This document shows, in pieces, positions 19,119 to 30,002 of a stretch of 64,000 nt of DNA. A program made the translations under genes and the position numbers. The notes beneath the pieces were generated by a model. The model made no database searches. It was given only the letters and a program-made list of their open reading frames with translations, and was not told where the DNA came from. The stretch spans positions 22,618,501-22,682,500 of the forward strand of contig NC_068971.1 in the NCBI RefSeq assembly GCF_016808095.1. Reading direction: 5' to 3'. Position 1 is the first letter of the stretch, and every line of letters begins with the position of its first letter. Source of the DNA: Vigna angularis (Eukaryota > Streptophyta > Magnoliopsida > Fabales > Fabaceae).

Positions 19119-19586
19119 TGATAACGGTTAAAATACCGTTATCTGTGATGTAATTTTGATACTAAATGCACCCTTTTTGACTTAGAAACTTGCTTTAACT
19201 CATGTTTTTGTTTAGTTTTGTGAATAAGAGAGTTGAGGTTATACTTGATAATTTTATCACTAAATTCCCTTGATTTTGTAAGCTATTGGAATGATTTGAA
19301 GGAAGAGTTAAAGTACCAAATAGTTGGAATGTAGAAAAGTCAACCAGAGAGTAGAAAAGTCAACCAGAATGCAGTCTGCGAGGCTTGGGCACCCTTTTTG
19401 AAGGCTTGGGCACCCTAAACCCTAACTCATTTAGTAGCATGATTTATGAATTGCATGAGTGTCGAGAGGTTCCTTACAATTCAGGTTCGTGTTGAATTCT
19501 CCCAAGGGTAATATTTCTCAGGGATGAGTTCATGAGTACTTGGTCATCTCAAGCTCTTGATCTTCAGACCTAATTTTCTAGGAACT
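19119..19586 (+). repeat. 5' LTR of element C, internally deleted
   Basis: Matches the 3' LTR from TGATAACGG through the repeated GTCAACCAGA words, then skips about 400 bp (present around 28044-28440) and resumes at CATTTAGTAGCATGATTTAT, ending near TTTTCTAGGAAC. Terminal hairpin arms: ATAACGGT (19121-19128) / ACCGTTAT (19135-19142). Confidence 0.7.
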
Positions 19587-19794
19587 ACAGGTAGGTTGTT
19601 TAAGCACGAAGCTTGAGCGGGTTTGGCCCAATTTTATTTTATTTTAACCCCAAGGGTTTCGCCCAAGCCTACATTCTCTTATTTCCCTCAGTCTAGACTC
19701 TCAAAACACTTCTCCCAAGTGCTCTCTCCACTTTCCCCCTTTCTATTTCACCAAAACCCTAAGGTTTCACCACTTTTGCACCATCCAACCATTC

Positions 19795-20004
19795 AAGTTT
19801 GGGGTTTTAGAGTGTATGGTAGCCAGAAAGCATCTACTGATGGATGTTATGTGATTAAACATCTATTAATGGGTGTTACTGAAAGCATCTATTGATGGAT
19901 GTTACTGAAAGCGTTTATTGATGGATGCTGAGGAAGATGAGAAAGATTGACATCTACTAATGGATGTTGAAAGATTTAGATGAAAGCATCTACTAATGGA
20001 TGCT
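19795..20004 (+). repeat. Hairpin-repeat series in element C tail
   Basis: It starts with a polypurine-word copy (AAGTTTGGGGTTT, 19795-19807). Six units of 5-6 bp arms around an 8-nt loop (TACTGATG, TATTAATG, TATTGATG or TACTAATG) follow: 19829-19848, 19859-19876, 19885-19902, 19911-19928, 19950-19967, 19985-20004. Arms differ (for example ACATC/GATGT, AGCATC/GATGCT, GCGTT/GATGC) but pair, counting G-T wobbles. Confidence 0.8.
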
Positions 20005-21347
20005 ACTAAAACAGGATTTCTTTTATCTCTATTGCTTTTATTACTTTTATTATTTTTGTTATTTTTATTGTTGAACTCTTTTTATATTCCTGTTTTTATT
20101 GTTTTTTTGTAGTATAGGAATGATGTAATTTGATATATCTTATTGCAGTGGTTTGGTTCTTCTAATGTTGTGTTTTGATGAGTATTACTTTTGTATGCTT
20201 ATTGTTTGGGTTGATGTTGAGATGATGCATGATGTGACATTACACAGGTGGTTGCTTCTAACATGTGAAACAGATATTGGAGGTAGTTGTGATTGAAATA
20301 CTAGGCAGGGTGTTTTCTGAATTAGGGAACTTCAATTTAACTTGTGTGAGGATTGAACTCCAAAGTTTTTGGTGAATAATTGTTATTACTTTGGAAACAT
20401 AAATGATTTTACCCAATTTTTTTGTGATTGAATTACTTGCTTGCAGGTTTCACATGATCAAGGTCATCTGTTGTTTATCCCTTTTTAGCCTACTCATGAA
20501 TTTTCCCCAAACAAAAAGAGAATAGTTTGTTCTATCCTTTGAACCTTTATCTTTAAGCATGTTTTGAAAACCCTGTTGTAAATTCTTTACCTTGAGTTAA
20601 GTTGAGAATAGTTCTAGGGTATTGATAAAGGTTCAAGTTTGGGGTTGCAGGAAAATAAGCAGTGAGCAAAAAGAAAAAGAAAAAGAAAAATCAAAAGAAA
20701 AGAAAAATGAAAAGAAAGGAAAAATAAAGAGAAAGAAAAGAGAGCTCACTGCAAAAGGGAAAAAGGTTGGGAAAGATCTTCTTGAAAAGAGAACCTGTGT
20801 GTGAATCATGAATGCCTCTCTTAGCTCAAGGATTTTGCATTCCTGAAAAACCAAGTTTCTTCTTAGTTCAGCTAAGTTACAAGCCAAGAAAAGCCCTTGT
20901 GATAAAAACCTGCTTGTGAGTATGTTTGATTGTGGTAAAATCAAAGGCAAAATTAATTTGTGTGACATTGTGATAGCAAAGTGATTAAGGGACCTCACTA
21001 TACACGTGTGAGTTCCAGTAATACACTTTTGAGTGCTTGAGTGATACACTTTTGAGTGCTTGAGTGAAACACTTACCTTGGTGAGGAATAGTTCTTTGAA
21101 TTTCTGATTACTCTCTGCTTGGTTGATTGATCATTCATACTGATAGCATATGTTGAACTGGTTGAGCATCATAGTGAGTTTGATTGAATTGAGGCCTCTG
21201 TGCATCTTGACTGATATTCTTATGATGAGCTGATTGAAGTGATTACTTGTCTTGGAAAAAGATTGTGAAAAATTGTTGAACCACTATGATATTTGTTGAG
21301 AGCTAAGTTACATTTTGTTTGTTTTGCTTGAGGACAAGTGAAGTTCT
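20005..21347 (+). other. Non-coding 3' tail of element C
   Basis: No gene. A second polypurine-word copy is at 20635-20647, followed at once by an oligopurine tract (about 20655-20750, AAAAAGAAAAAGAAAAAG type). The rest mirrors 4487-5700 and 23022-24450 in reverse orientation. Confidence 0.65.
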
Positions 21348-21360
21348 AAGTTTGGGGTTG
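21348..21360 (+). promoter_or_regulatory. Polypurine tract of element C
   Basis: AAGTTTGGGGTTG directly before the 3' LTR start at 21361; same word and position as in A and B. Confidence 0.75.
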
Positions 21361-21705
21361 TGATAACGGTTAAAATACTGTTATCTGTGATGTAACTTTG
21401 ATATTAAATGCACCCTTTTTGACTTAGAAACTTGTTTTAATTCATGTTTTTGCTTTAGTTTTGTGAATAAGAGAGTTGAGGTTATACTTAATGATTTTAT
21501 CACTAAATTCCCTTGATTTTGTAGGCTATTGGAATAATTTGAAGGAAGAGTTAAAGTACCAAATAGTTGGAATGCAGAAATATCAATCAGAGTGCAAAAA
21601 AGTCAACCAGAGTGCAGTAAAGTCAACCAGAATGCAGTCTGCGAGGCTTGGGCGCCCTGTTTGGAGGCTTGAGCGCCAAAAATCGACGTCCACCGCCCGG
21701 GCACC
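21361..21705 (+). repeat. 3' LTR of element C, left part
   Basis: Begins TGATAACGG. It has repeated GTCAACCAGA words and G+C-rich palindromes GGGCGCCC and CGCCCGGGC near 21650-21705. It is cut by element B at GCACC (21701-21705), which is duplicated at 28039-28043. Confidence 0.85.
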
Positions 21706-21980
21706 TGATGGACAAATTTATGATCACCAAAATATGATGTCACAAACTTGTTGAACAATCGGCAAGTATGACCGAATCGTTTCAAGTAATAAACTCGGTA
21801 AGACCAAGTATCGTTCTCCCAAAGGACTCACAGCCTAGTTTAGTTATGTGATTCGTTGATTAGCTAAGACTTAAGGACGAAATAATTGGAGTTTAATATG
21901 CAAAACAGAAAATAAACATGTATGCATGAGGTTTTGATCAATGGCAAAAGCAAAAGACAAGCACTTTCAATGAAATATAT

Positions 21981-22039
<59 letters not shown>

Positions 22040-23008
22040 TATGTTGTTGGGGGTCAATTTCATCTTATCCACTCTCATATATTTTAGGAATTCAACATTC
22101 AATTCATCATTGTTAATGTCACTCTCTAAAGTACCTTTCAAGAAGGCTTCTCCCTAATTACGAGTTCATACAATTCCTAGCATTCCTAATAATTAGTTCA
22201 TCAAGTGCAGGAGCTTAACGACAACCAATATAATATTAGGAGTAATTCCCCGGATCTAGACTTCCCCGTACGTTCCCGTATCGACAAAATCAATAATCAT
22301 GCATTGAATGAGTTAAACAAAGCAAGCATTAAGCAAAGAGGAAAAATCCTAACTAATGATGAAAGAAAGCATAAATCTTAGATTAAGATGCAAGAACAAA
22401 TTCCATATATGAGAGCTTCAAAAGATTACATTGATTCCCCAACAAACATACAAGGTTTAGTTCACCATATTCATGGTGAACCTAGATGAACAATAATGAA
22501 AGAATGAAGGATAAAACCCTAGAAAGGTGAAGAGGTAGCCTGAGCATCCAAGATGCTCCTTCAAAGGGGTGGAAGAGAGAGTGTTTGCTTCGTTTCTGCC
22601 AAAGATACCAACCCTAAGACATCTAGGTCTTTAAATAGGACATAAGAATAATAGAAAACGGGTCCAGGCCCAAACAGATCATAAAATCGCATAAAACTAG
22701 CCCAAAACTCGTCTGGTTGACTCTTTTCGTATTCTGGTTGACTGGTTGATTTTTTGGTTGACTAGTTGACTGTTGACTTTTCTGGTTTCTGGTTGACTTT
22801 TCTGATTCCATCTCTCTCCTTCTTCACTTCTTTCACTAAATTCACCTTAAAACCTGCACAAAAACACTGAAATCAAGCATAAACCTGTCCAGCTCTCTTA
22901 TTTCTGAAAATATGGATAAAAGCATGATTTCAAGCTAGTTTCTAAGTGTAAAGGTTGCTTTTTGTGTCAATTTTAAGCATGAAAATAACAGTTTTTCAAC
23001 TGTTATCA
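21706..23008 (-). repeat. 3' LTR of element B
   Basis: 1303 bp. It contains a TA microsatellite at about 21975-22036, largely absent from the partner LTR (only a short ATATATAT at 27061-27068). Terminal hairpin arms: ATAACAGTT (22985-22993) / AACTGTTAT (22998-23006). Confidence 0.9.
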
Positions 23009-24900
23009 CAACCCCAAACTTAGAACTTTGCTTGTCCTCAAACAAACAAGATGTAACTCAATCTTCAACCAATTCATATGATGGTTCACTCATTCAAAAA
23101 TCCTCTTTTTCAAGATAAGTAACAACTTCACTCAAACTTATGACCAAGAGTTCAATCAAGATGTGCACATGCTTTAGTGTTCACAAAGTCATTTAAATTC
23201 CAACAAATGTTATTTTTCATGAATGATCAATCAATTAAGCATGGATGTTCATGTGCTTATGGAATATTTCCTCACTAGGTAAAGTGTTTCACTCAACACA
23301 CAAGTGTATAAGAGGTAAAGTGTTTCACTCATTCACTCCACTATCACAATGTTACATGAATCAACTTTGCCTTTCATTTTACCACAATCAAAAACATTCA
23401 CAAGCATACATCATCACAAGGACTTTTCAATGGCTTATAATGTGGCTGGGCTAACAAGAAAATTGGTTTTTTCTGGATCACAAAATCCTTGAGTTAAGAG
23501 AATCATAACAACACAATTTTTCTTATTCTTCCCAACTTGCCTTTGCATTTGCATTGAGCTTTGCTTCTTTTTCTTTTCTTTTCTTTTTCTTTTTTTCTTT
23601 GCATATTCTTACTTTTTAGCTCTTACCTCAATGCTTTTCCTTTTTCATGTTTTCCCAACAACCCCAAACTTGAACATTTAACAATACCACACAAGATCTT
23701 CTACTTAACTCAAGGTAAAGATTTTCAATCAAGGGTTTCAGTGTATGTTCAAGGCTAAGGGTTCAAAGGATAGAACACAAAGTGTTCTCTTTTAGTGCGC
23801 TAACTTTATGAATTTGGCCAATAAAAAGGGTTCCAACAAACGGCCTTGATCACATGATGCAAAACAAGCAATTGATTCAATCATAGAAAACCTGGGCAAA
23901 GTCATTCATGCTTTCAAAGTAATAGCATTCAATCATACCAAAATCTCTGGAGCTCAAAACCTCACATATAAGCTCATTCACATTTGACATACACATCCTG
24001 CTTAATTTCACAATCACAATCATGATATCCTGCATTTGTTCACAAAGCTTGTGAATCACCTGTATAAGCATTTTATGTGCACATCTATCTCAACATCAAT
24101 CAATCAATAAGCATCATCAAGCATTACTTATCACACAATCACAGTTAATAGCAAATCATCATAACAAACCAGGTGTCCAATAGAGTACATCAAACCTAAT
24201 ATAAAACAAAAATAAATAAGTTTAGAACACTTAAACCAACAAAAGCATAAGTTCATGATAGCATTCATCAGTAAATGCTATCTCAGCTCCTCATCAATCT
24301 GAGTTGTCATCTGTATCTTCTTCCTCTCCTTCTTCTTGGATCTTATAGTCTTGATTCTTTTAGCATGATGAGGAGGCCATCCCTGCATCAAACTTAATTC
24401 ACAAAACCAAAAGATACATTGTTAAGCATTAGTAAACCACAATGAAGAAATCAACCCCTTCAATGATGCTCTCTCCCAACCCCAAACTTAGATGGAAAAC
24501 TAGTGAGAACGTGAGTGGAAAGGAGATTTTCTCAAGAGGGAAGAGGGAAAAGATGTGGAGAACCTTGGAAAAGGTATGTAGGAGTGTGTGTGCAGAGAAG
24601 AGCCTGAAAATAGAAGCTTATGTGCAGCTTAGGGTATAAAAATACCCTAATGGGCTTGGGTCCCGCTAAGGGGCAACCAAAGCCCAATCTGCGAGAGTAC
24701 CGCTCAGCGGCACTTTCGTGATGTGCCCTTCTCCTTCTTTTCTTAACCTACGTGCCTCCTAGACATGCCCCTCACTGGTTCCCTACAATTCAATGTTCAT
24801 AATACTTATGCAACTAAAATGAAACAAACAGAAACATTCAATCAACTGGGTTGCCTCCCAGGTAGCGCTTGTTTAACGTCACGAGCCTGACCCAAAATCC
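23009..24900 (-). other. 3' tail of element B with three polypurine words
   Basis: No gene. The sense word AAGTTTGGGGTTG is adjacent to the LTR (23009-23021) and repeated at 23659-23671 and 24477-24489. A pyrimidine run at 23562-23610 (oligopurine in sense) accompanies the middle copy. A 26-base perfect hairpin lies at 24257-24282, and a CCGCTCAGCGGCAC palindrome near 24700. Confidence 0.75.
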
Positions 24901-25045
24901 ACCAACACCCATCAGTAGGTGTAACAAACTTACCAACACCCATCAGTAGGTGCAAAATTTTCTTACCAACACCCATCAGTAGGTGTTACAAACTGAGTAT
25001 CCTTCAGTAGATACTTAACCACCTAGCATCCTTCAGTAGATGCTA
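24257..25045 (-). repeat. Hairpin-repeat series in element B tail
   Basis: Six units, read on the plus strand: GATAGCATT/AATGCTATC (24257-24282), ACACC/GGTGT (24905-24922), ACACC/GGTGC (24936-24953), AACACC/GGTGTT (24968-24987), AGTATC/GATACT (24996-25015), TAGCATC/GATGCTA (25024-25045). The loop is always CATCAGTA or CTTCAGTA. Arms vary but nearly always pair perfectly. Confidence 0.85.
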
Positions 25046-25119
25046 TATCCAACAAAATATTTACAAAAATAATGTCCACAGATTAAAAGTTACAAAACCA
25101 AAATCAAAATCAAAAGTTT

Positions 25120-26433
25120 TTAAATCACTAGGTTGCCTCCCAGCAAGCGCTCTTTTAACGTCATTAGCTTGACCCAATAAAGCTCATGTTCCATCTTCTT
25201 TTTCTTCTTTCTACTGAACTTCTTCAGAAATTTGATCAAATCGGGAACCTGTTGTAGTGTCTCAATCATAGGAACTTTAATTTCCAATTTCTTGAAAATT
25301 TCCATAAAGCGCTCAAATTCCTTCTTCCTATGATACTTCTTTGGATGAGGAAGAGGTTTTTCATATGATTCTTTCTTTTTTTTCTCTCGTCCTCTTTTTA
25401 TTTTCTCTCACTTTCTTTTTTTCTTTTCTTTTTCTACTCACTTTCTCAATCTTCACACAAATTTTCTCTTCTCTCTCTTTTCTCTCTTCTTTTTCCAACT
25501 CAACTTTTTCAACATTTACACTCACTAGCACTTCACACTCTTCCCTGGGGTTAACCTCAGTATTAGCCCCACAATTTCTACTTGGCCTTTCTTCCACCTG
25601 TTTGGTGATCTGCCCCATCTGAGTCTCCAAATTTTTGATAGCAGCTTCAGTGCTCTTTTGGGTAGACTCAGTTTTCTGTATGAAATTGTTGAGAGTTTCC
25701 TCCATCCTCATGGACCTTTCATTAAGCATAGATAACTGTTGCCATAAGGTGGGTTGCTGCTGCTGCTTATTATATTGACCCGCTTGTCCAGTTTGCCCTT
25801 GACCAATGCTTGGGTGTGGTTTCCACCCCTGATTGTAGCTCCCTTGACGATACTGATTGGTCATGTAGTTTACATCCTCTACGGCTTCAACTGGAAAGGC
25901 ACATTGACCATTGATATGGTCGCCTCCACACAATTCGCACAACTGGGTTTTTACCTGTGCAGCAGTTTTCAACTCTTTGGGTAATTGTGCAAGAGTTTTG
26001 GTCAGAGTTTCCAACTGTTGAGTTAGAATTTTGTTTTGAGCTAGCAGGGCATCATGTGTCTGTAATTGGAGAACTCCTTTTTGTTGCATAGGAGCTCCTC
26101 TCTCACTGTGCAGCTCATTATCACTAGTAGCCATGTTTTCTATAATCTATGTTGCTTCCTCTGGAGTTTTCCATTTGATATTGCCTCCTGCTGAGGCGTC
26201 TAGCATCATCTTGGTTTGTGAACCAAGACCTCCAAGGAAAGTTAAGACTACTTCCTGATCTTCAAAACCATGCGTGGGAGTTTTACGTAACAAGCTTTTG
26301 TATCTTTTCCATGCATGACCTAGTGATTCCTCCATGCCTTGCCTGAAAGATGAGATCTCTTGCTTTCCTTTGTTGACCTTGGAAGAATTGAGTGCCCATA
26401 TAGTTAAATTCTTGATCGAATTGCATCCTGCAT
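25120..26433 (-). pseudogene. gag of element B, N-terminally deleted
   Basis: Start ATG about 26433 (MQDAIRSR), then an early stop and a deletion that fuses the leader to SKVNKGKQEISSF, removing roughly 150 residues relative to element A. The remainder has the gag core (LGHAWKRYKSLLRKTPTHGF), one TAG near 26143 before IIENMAT, an intact CCHC knuckle (CELCGGDHINGQC near 25930), the Gln-rich linker and the Lys/Glu tail. A frame break follows near 25361. The C-terminus MEIFKKLEIKVP...LKERLLGGNLVI ends at 25120. The pol-less ending matches element A. Confidence 0.8.
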
Positions 26434-26509
26434 ACATTAGGCACAAAACTCTAGAAAATATTTGTTAGCACAAAAAGATAGAGAAGAAGATATAGATTCA
26501 GAAGATAAA

Positions 26510-26720
26510 AGATTCAGAGGATAAGATAAAATAATATAAAACAAAATAAAATAAAATAAAATCTAATCAAATCAAATCAAATCAAATCAAATCAAATAAA
26601 ATCTAATCAAATCAAATAAAATCTAATCTAATCAAATCAAATAAAATCAAATCAAATCAAATCAAATCAAATAAGATAAAATAAAAACCAAAAAAATAAA
26701 AACAGAAATTCAAAATTAAA
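26510..26720 (-). repeat. A-rich 5' leader of element B with ATCAA repeats
   Basis: Pentamer repeats AAATC/AAAAT between gag and the primer site. They correspond to the A-rich leaders at 2740-2945 and 16480-16690 but with a different unit. Confidence 0.7.
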
Positions 26721-26767
26721 GTCAAAGATAATCAATAATCACACAAATTAACCAGTTAAACCACGAG

Positions 26768-26785
26768 TCCCCGGCAACGGCGCCA
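26768..26785 (-). promoter_or_regulatory. Primer binding site, tRNA-Asp type (element B)
   Basis: TCCCCGGCAACGGCGCCA, 6 bases from the LTR edge at 26792. Confidence 0.9.
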
Positions 26786-26791
26786 AAAACT

Positions 26792-28038
26792 TGATGGACA
26801 AATTTATGATCACCAAAATATGATGTCACAAACTTGTTGAACAATCGGCAAGTATGACCGAATCGTTTCAAGTAATAAACTCGGTAAGACCAAGTATCGT
26901 TCTCCCAAATGACTCACGGCCTAGTTTAGTTATGTGATTCGTTGATTAGTTAAGACTTAAGGACGGAATAATTGGAGTTTAATATGCAAAACAGAAAATA
27001 AACATGTATGCATGAGGTTTTGATCAATGGCAAAAGCAAAAGACAAGCACTTTCAATGAAATATATATATGAATATGTTGTTGGGTGTCAATTTCATCTT
27101 ATTCACTCTCATATATTTTAGGAATTCAACATTCAATTCATCATTGTTAATGTCACTCTTTAAAGTACCTTTCAAGAAGGCTTCTCCCTAATTACGAGTT
27201 CATACAATTCCTAGCATTCCTAATAATTAGTTCATCAAGTGTAGGAGCTTAACGACAACCAATATAATATTGGGAGTAATTCCCCGGATCTAGACTTCCC
27301 CCCCGTACGTTCCCGTATCGACAAAATCAATAATCATGCATTGAATGAGTTAAACAAAGCAAGCATTAAGCAAAGAGGAAAAATCCTAACTAATGATGAA
27401 AGAAAGCATAAATCTTAGATTAAGATGCAAGAACAAATTCCATATATGAGAGCTTCAAAAAGATTACATTGATTCCCCAACAAACATGCAAGGTTTAGTT
27501 CACCATATTCATGGTGAACCTAGATGAACAATAATGAAAGAATGAAAGATAAAACCCTAGAAAGGTGAAGAGGTAGCCTGAGCATCCAAGTTCCTCCTTC
27601 TAATGGGTGGAAGAGAGAATGTTTGCTTCGTTTCTGCCAAAGATATCAACCCTAAGACATCTAGGTCTTTAAATAGGACATAAAAATAATAGAAAACGGG
27701 TCCAGGCCCAAACAGATCATAAAATCGCATAAAACTGGCCCAAAACTCGTCTGGTTGACTTTTTTCGTATTCTGGTTGACTGTTGACTTTTTGGTTGACT
27801 GGTTGACTTTTCTGGTTTCTGGTTGACTTTTCTGATTCCATCTCTCTCCTTCTTCACTTCTTTCACTAAATTCACCTTAAAACCTGCACAAAAACACTGA
27901 AATCAAGCATAAACCTGTCCAGCTCTCTTATTTCTGAAAATATGGATAAAAGCATGATTTCAAGCTAGTTTCTAAGTGTAAAGGTTGCTTTTTGTGTCAA
28001 TTTTAAGCATGAAAATAACAGTTTTTCAACTGTTATCA
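26792..28038 (-). repeat. 5' LTR of element B
   Basis: 1247 bp. Near-identical to 21706-23008 apart from the TA expansion and scattered substitutions. It has the same terminal hairpin with CAG/CTG arms. Confidence 0.9.
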
Positions 28039-28043
28039 GCACC

Positions 28044-29000
28044 CTAAATGGGGCGCCCGAGCATCGTGCGTCGTGGATTACGCCCAGGTTTTGCTCTGTT
28101 TCGACTCTTTTGGACCAGGCCCTGTTTCTACTCTTTTCCGACTTTATTTAAAGGACCTAGGTGCTCTAGGTTTTGTATCTCTGGCTGGAGGAACACAACA
28201 GCACACTCTTCTACTCTCTAAAGGCGGATCTGAAGGCAGGAGCTTCCTCTTATACTTTTAGGATTTCACTATCTCATGCTTTTCCATTATTCATCTAGTT
28301 TCTCCATGTCTATGGGGAACTAAACTCTATTTGTTGTTGGGGGATGATGTAACCTTGTGAACTCTCATGTATTTGAATTGATTCTTAATTTATATGCTTT
28401 TTCATTAATTGTTAGGGAATTCATCTGTTTCAATGCTTGCTCTATTTAACTCATTTAGTAGCATGATTTATGAATTGCATGAGTGTCGGGAGGTTCCTTA
28501 CAATTCACGTTCTTGTTGAATTCTCCCAAGGGTAATATTTATCAAGGATGAGGGTATGAGTACTTGGTCGTCTTAAGCTCTTGATCTTCAGACTTAATTT
28601 TCTAGGAACGCTAGGAATTGCACGAACTAGGAATTAAGGCAAGCTTATTGCTCCGAGGGATCGGGTTCTAAGTAATTTAGTGAGTGACGTTAACACTAAT
28701 GTAAAAAGAAGAATTCTTATATGCATGAGAGTAAACTTGGTGAAATCAAACTCTAATAACATAATCATCTCATTTTATAAACAACCTCCGTTCATCGTTG
28801 TGTTCTCTGCTATTGATCAATTGCATTCATATTTAATTTTTTGTTTTTGCATCTTAAACCAATGATCTCGTTTCTTTAACGTTTTAATTAAACGAGTTAT
28901 CACACAATTGTTTATTGCCGAGAGTCTTGTGGGATACGATACTTGGTCTTACCATTTTGTATTACTTGTGTGATTTTGTACACTTGCCAATCCATCAACA
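28044..29000 (+). repeat. 3' LTR of element C, right part
   Basis: Continues C's LTR after the B insertion, beginning CTAAATGGGGCGCCCGAG and ending ...CCATCAACA at 29000. The U5-like end contains GGGATACGATACTTGGTC, the family's conserved segment before the LTR end. The 62-codon open stretch at 28073-28261 is LTR sequence, not a gene. Confidence 0.8.
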
Positions 29001-29005
29001 GACGT

Positions 29006-29673
29006 CAAGGATACCCATCCTCGCTTAGCAAGTGGGCGAATGTTGAAATAATGGAGAAAAACGAGGATAGTAGGGGTAATCCCTAGGGCGGAACAATCGA
29101 CAACAAAGGCCTGTGTGGAGGCCCAGGCGTTCGGGTGAAGTTGGGAAGGGGCGACGTTGAGCTCGCGGAGGACGGCTAATTGGAAGGTCGTAAAAGGCAC
29201 CCGAACGAACATCTGGATAAATAGATAGGTATACACAAAGAAAAAATCCTCTACGATGTTCTCTTCCCATGAAAAACCCGTTCGTTCGGATGGCTAACAC
29301 CTAGTTGTATCAAGTTGTCGTCTACCTCATCTCGAACCAGGAACGACCGGTCGACCCACCACTATAAATCTTCTTTACTATCATAGTTAGATACGTAGAG
29401 ACCAAGCTCATGCGACGCCCACCCGTACCCCCGAACGGTCGGCCAACCACCTTCAAGTTCTTTCGCCTCATCATCAATATCGACCCTACCCTAGTGAAGC
29501 TCAAGAGTTACCCCATTGATAACCCTCTCCCCACTGTAAACGGGAGACCGAGGCTCCGAACCCCCTTCCCATTCGGATCTCTCGAGATAAGACGACGAGA
29601 CGAAGCTCAGAGACGAAGACCGATCCTCTCTGCCCGCTGACTCCAACGACGAACTGACATGCACAATAGCCAT
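29006..29673 (-). pseudogene. Antisense Transposase_28-like ORF of element D, N-terminal part
   Basis: Minus strand from ATG 29673. Recognisable family core: VRVPFTTFQLAVL, LNVAPSQLHPNAWA, ILVFLHYF, GWVSLTS (about 29220-29010), which I associate with the 'putative gypsy-type transposon' (Transposase_28) family of plants. Stops and frame changes at about 29490, 29360 and 29245 break it. The reading meets element C's target duplication (GACGT, 29001-29005) and continues at 19113. Its orientation is opposite to the reverse transcriptase at 18063 and to the LTR at 30016, as in Tat-type elements. Confidence 0.65.
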
Positions 29674-30002
29674 TATTAATTACCTTGGAAAAAGAATGCT
29701 TCTTGACCGGACGGTATAAAGAAAAGTGTAGAGAGAATGGTGAAAATGATGGCTCACCATCCCCTTATTTATAGAAAAAATTTGGAAACCGTCACGACAT
29801 CATCACTGTTAAAATTCCCCACGATCAACGATCTAGGTAGGGCGACGTTACTCGAGGATGACATTGCACGAACTCGCGACATGTATCTTCCTGTCAAAGC
29901 CACATTTCAAAAAAGAAAAAACATACCGATTGAGCCTCCCTTAAACATCTCACGTACCGAAACCGCCCACATCGTAAACCCTACGCCAACTACATTGCCT
30001 AG

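Larger units (their letters stand above)
21706..28038 (-). mobile_element. Element B: complete non-autonomous Athila-like element, target duplication GCACC
   Basis: LTRs 21706-23008 and 26792-28038, both with TG/CA ends, flanked by GCACC at 21701-21705 and 28039-28043. Sense is minus: 5' LTR (28038-26792), tRNA-Asp primer site, gag relic, a direct join to the 3' tail, three polypurine words, 3' LTR. No pol. The LTRs differ by roughly 2% by eye, apart from a TA-repeat expansion in the left copy, so insertion is recent. It is the best-bounded copy of the gag-only family. Confidence 0.88.
19119..29000 (+). mobile_element. Element C: deletion derivative of an Athila-like family, target duplication GACGT
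   Basis: Bounded by GACGT at 19114-19118 and 29001-29005. It starts TGATAACGG (19119) and ends CATCAACA (29000). Content: a shortened 5' LTR (19119 to about 19586), a 3' tail (about 19590-21347), polypurine tract (21348-21360) and 3' LTR (21361-21705 plus 28044-29000, split by element B). No primer site or gag remains, so the 5' internal half was deleted after insertion. The tail is homologous to the tails of A and B but in plus orientation. Confidence 0.8.

Noticed and set aside
24257..25045. Hairpin series taken as intrinsic terminators or tRNA-like genes
   Set aside because: Bacterial-type terminators do not apply, and the units are too short for tRNA. Read as element RNA structure instead.
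28073..28261. Small plus-strand ORF
   Set aside because: Lies inside element C's LTR; no motif.
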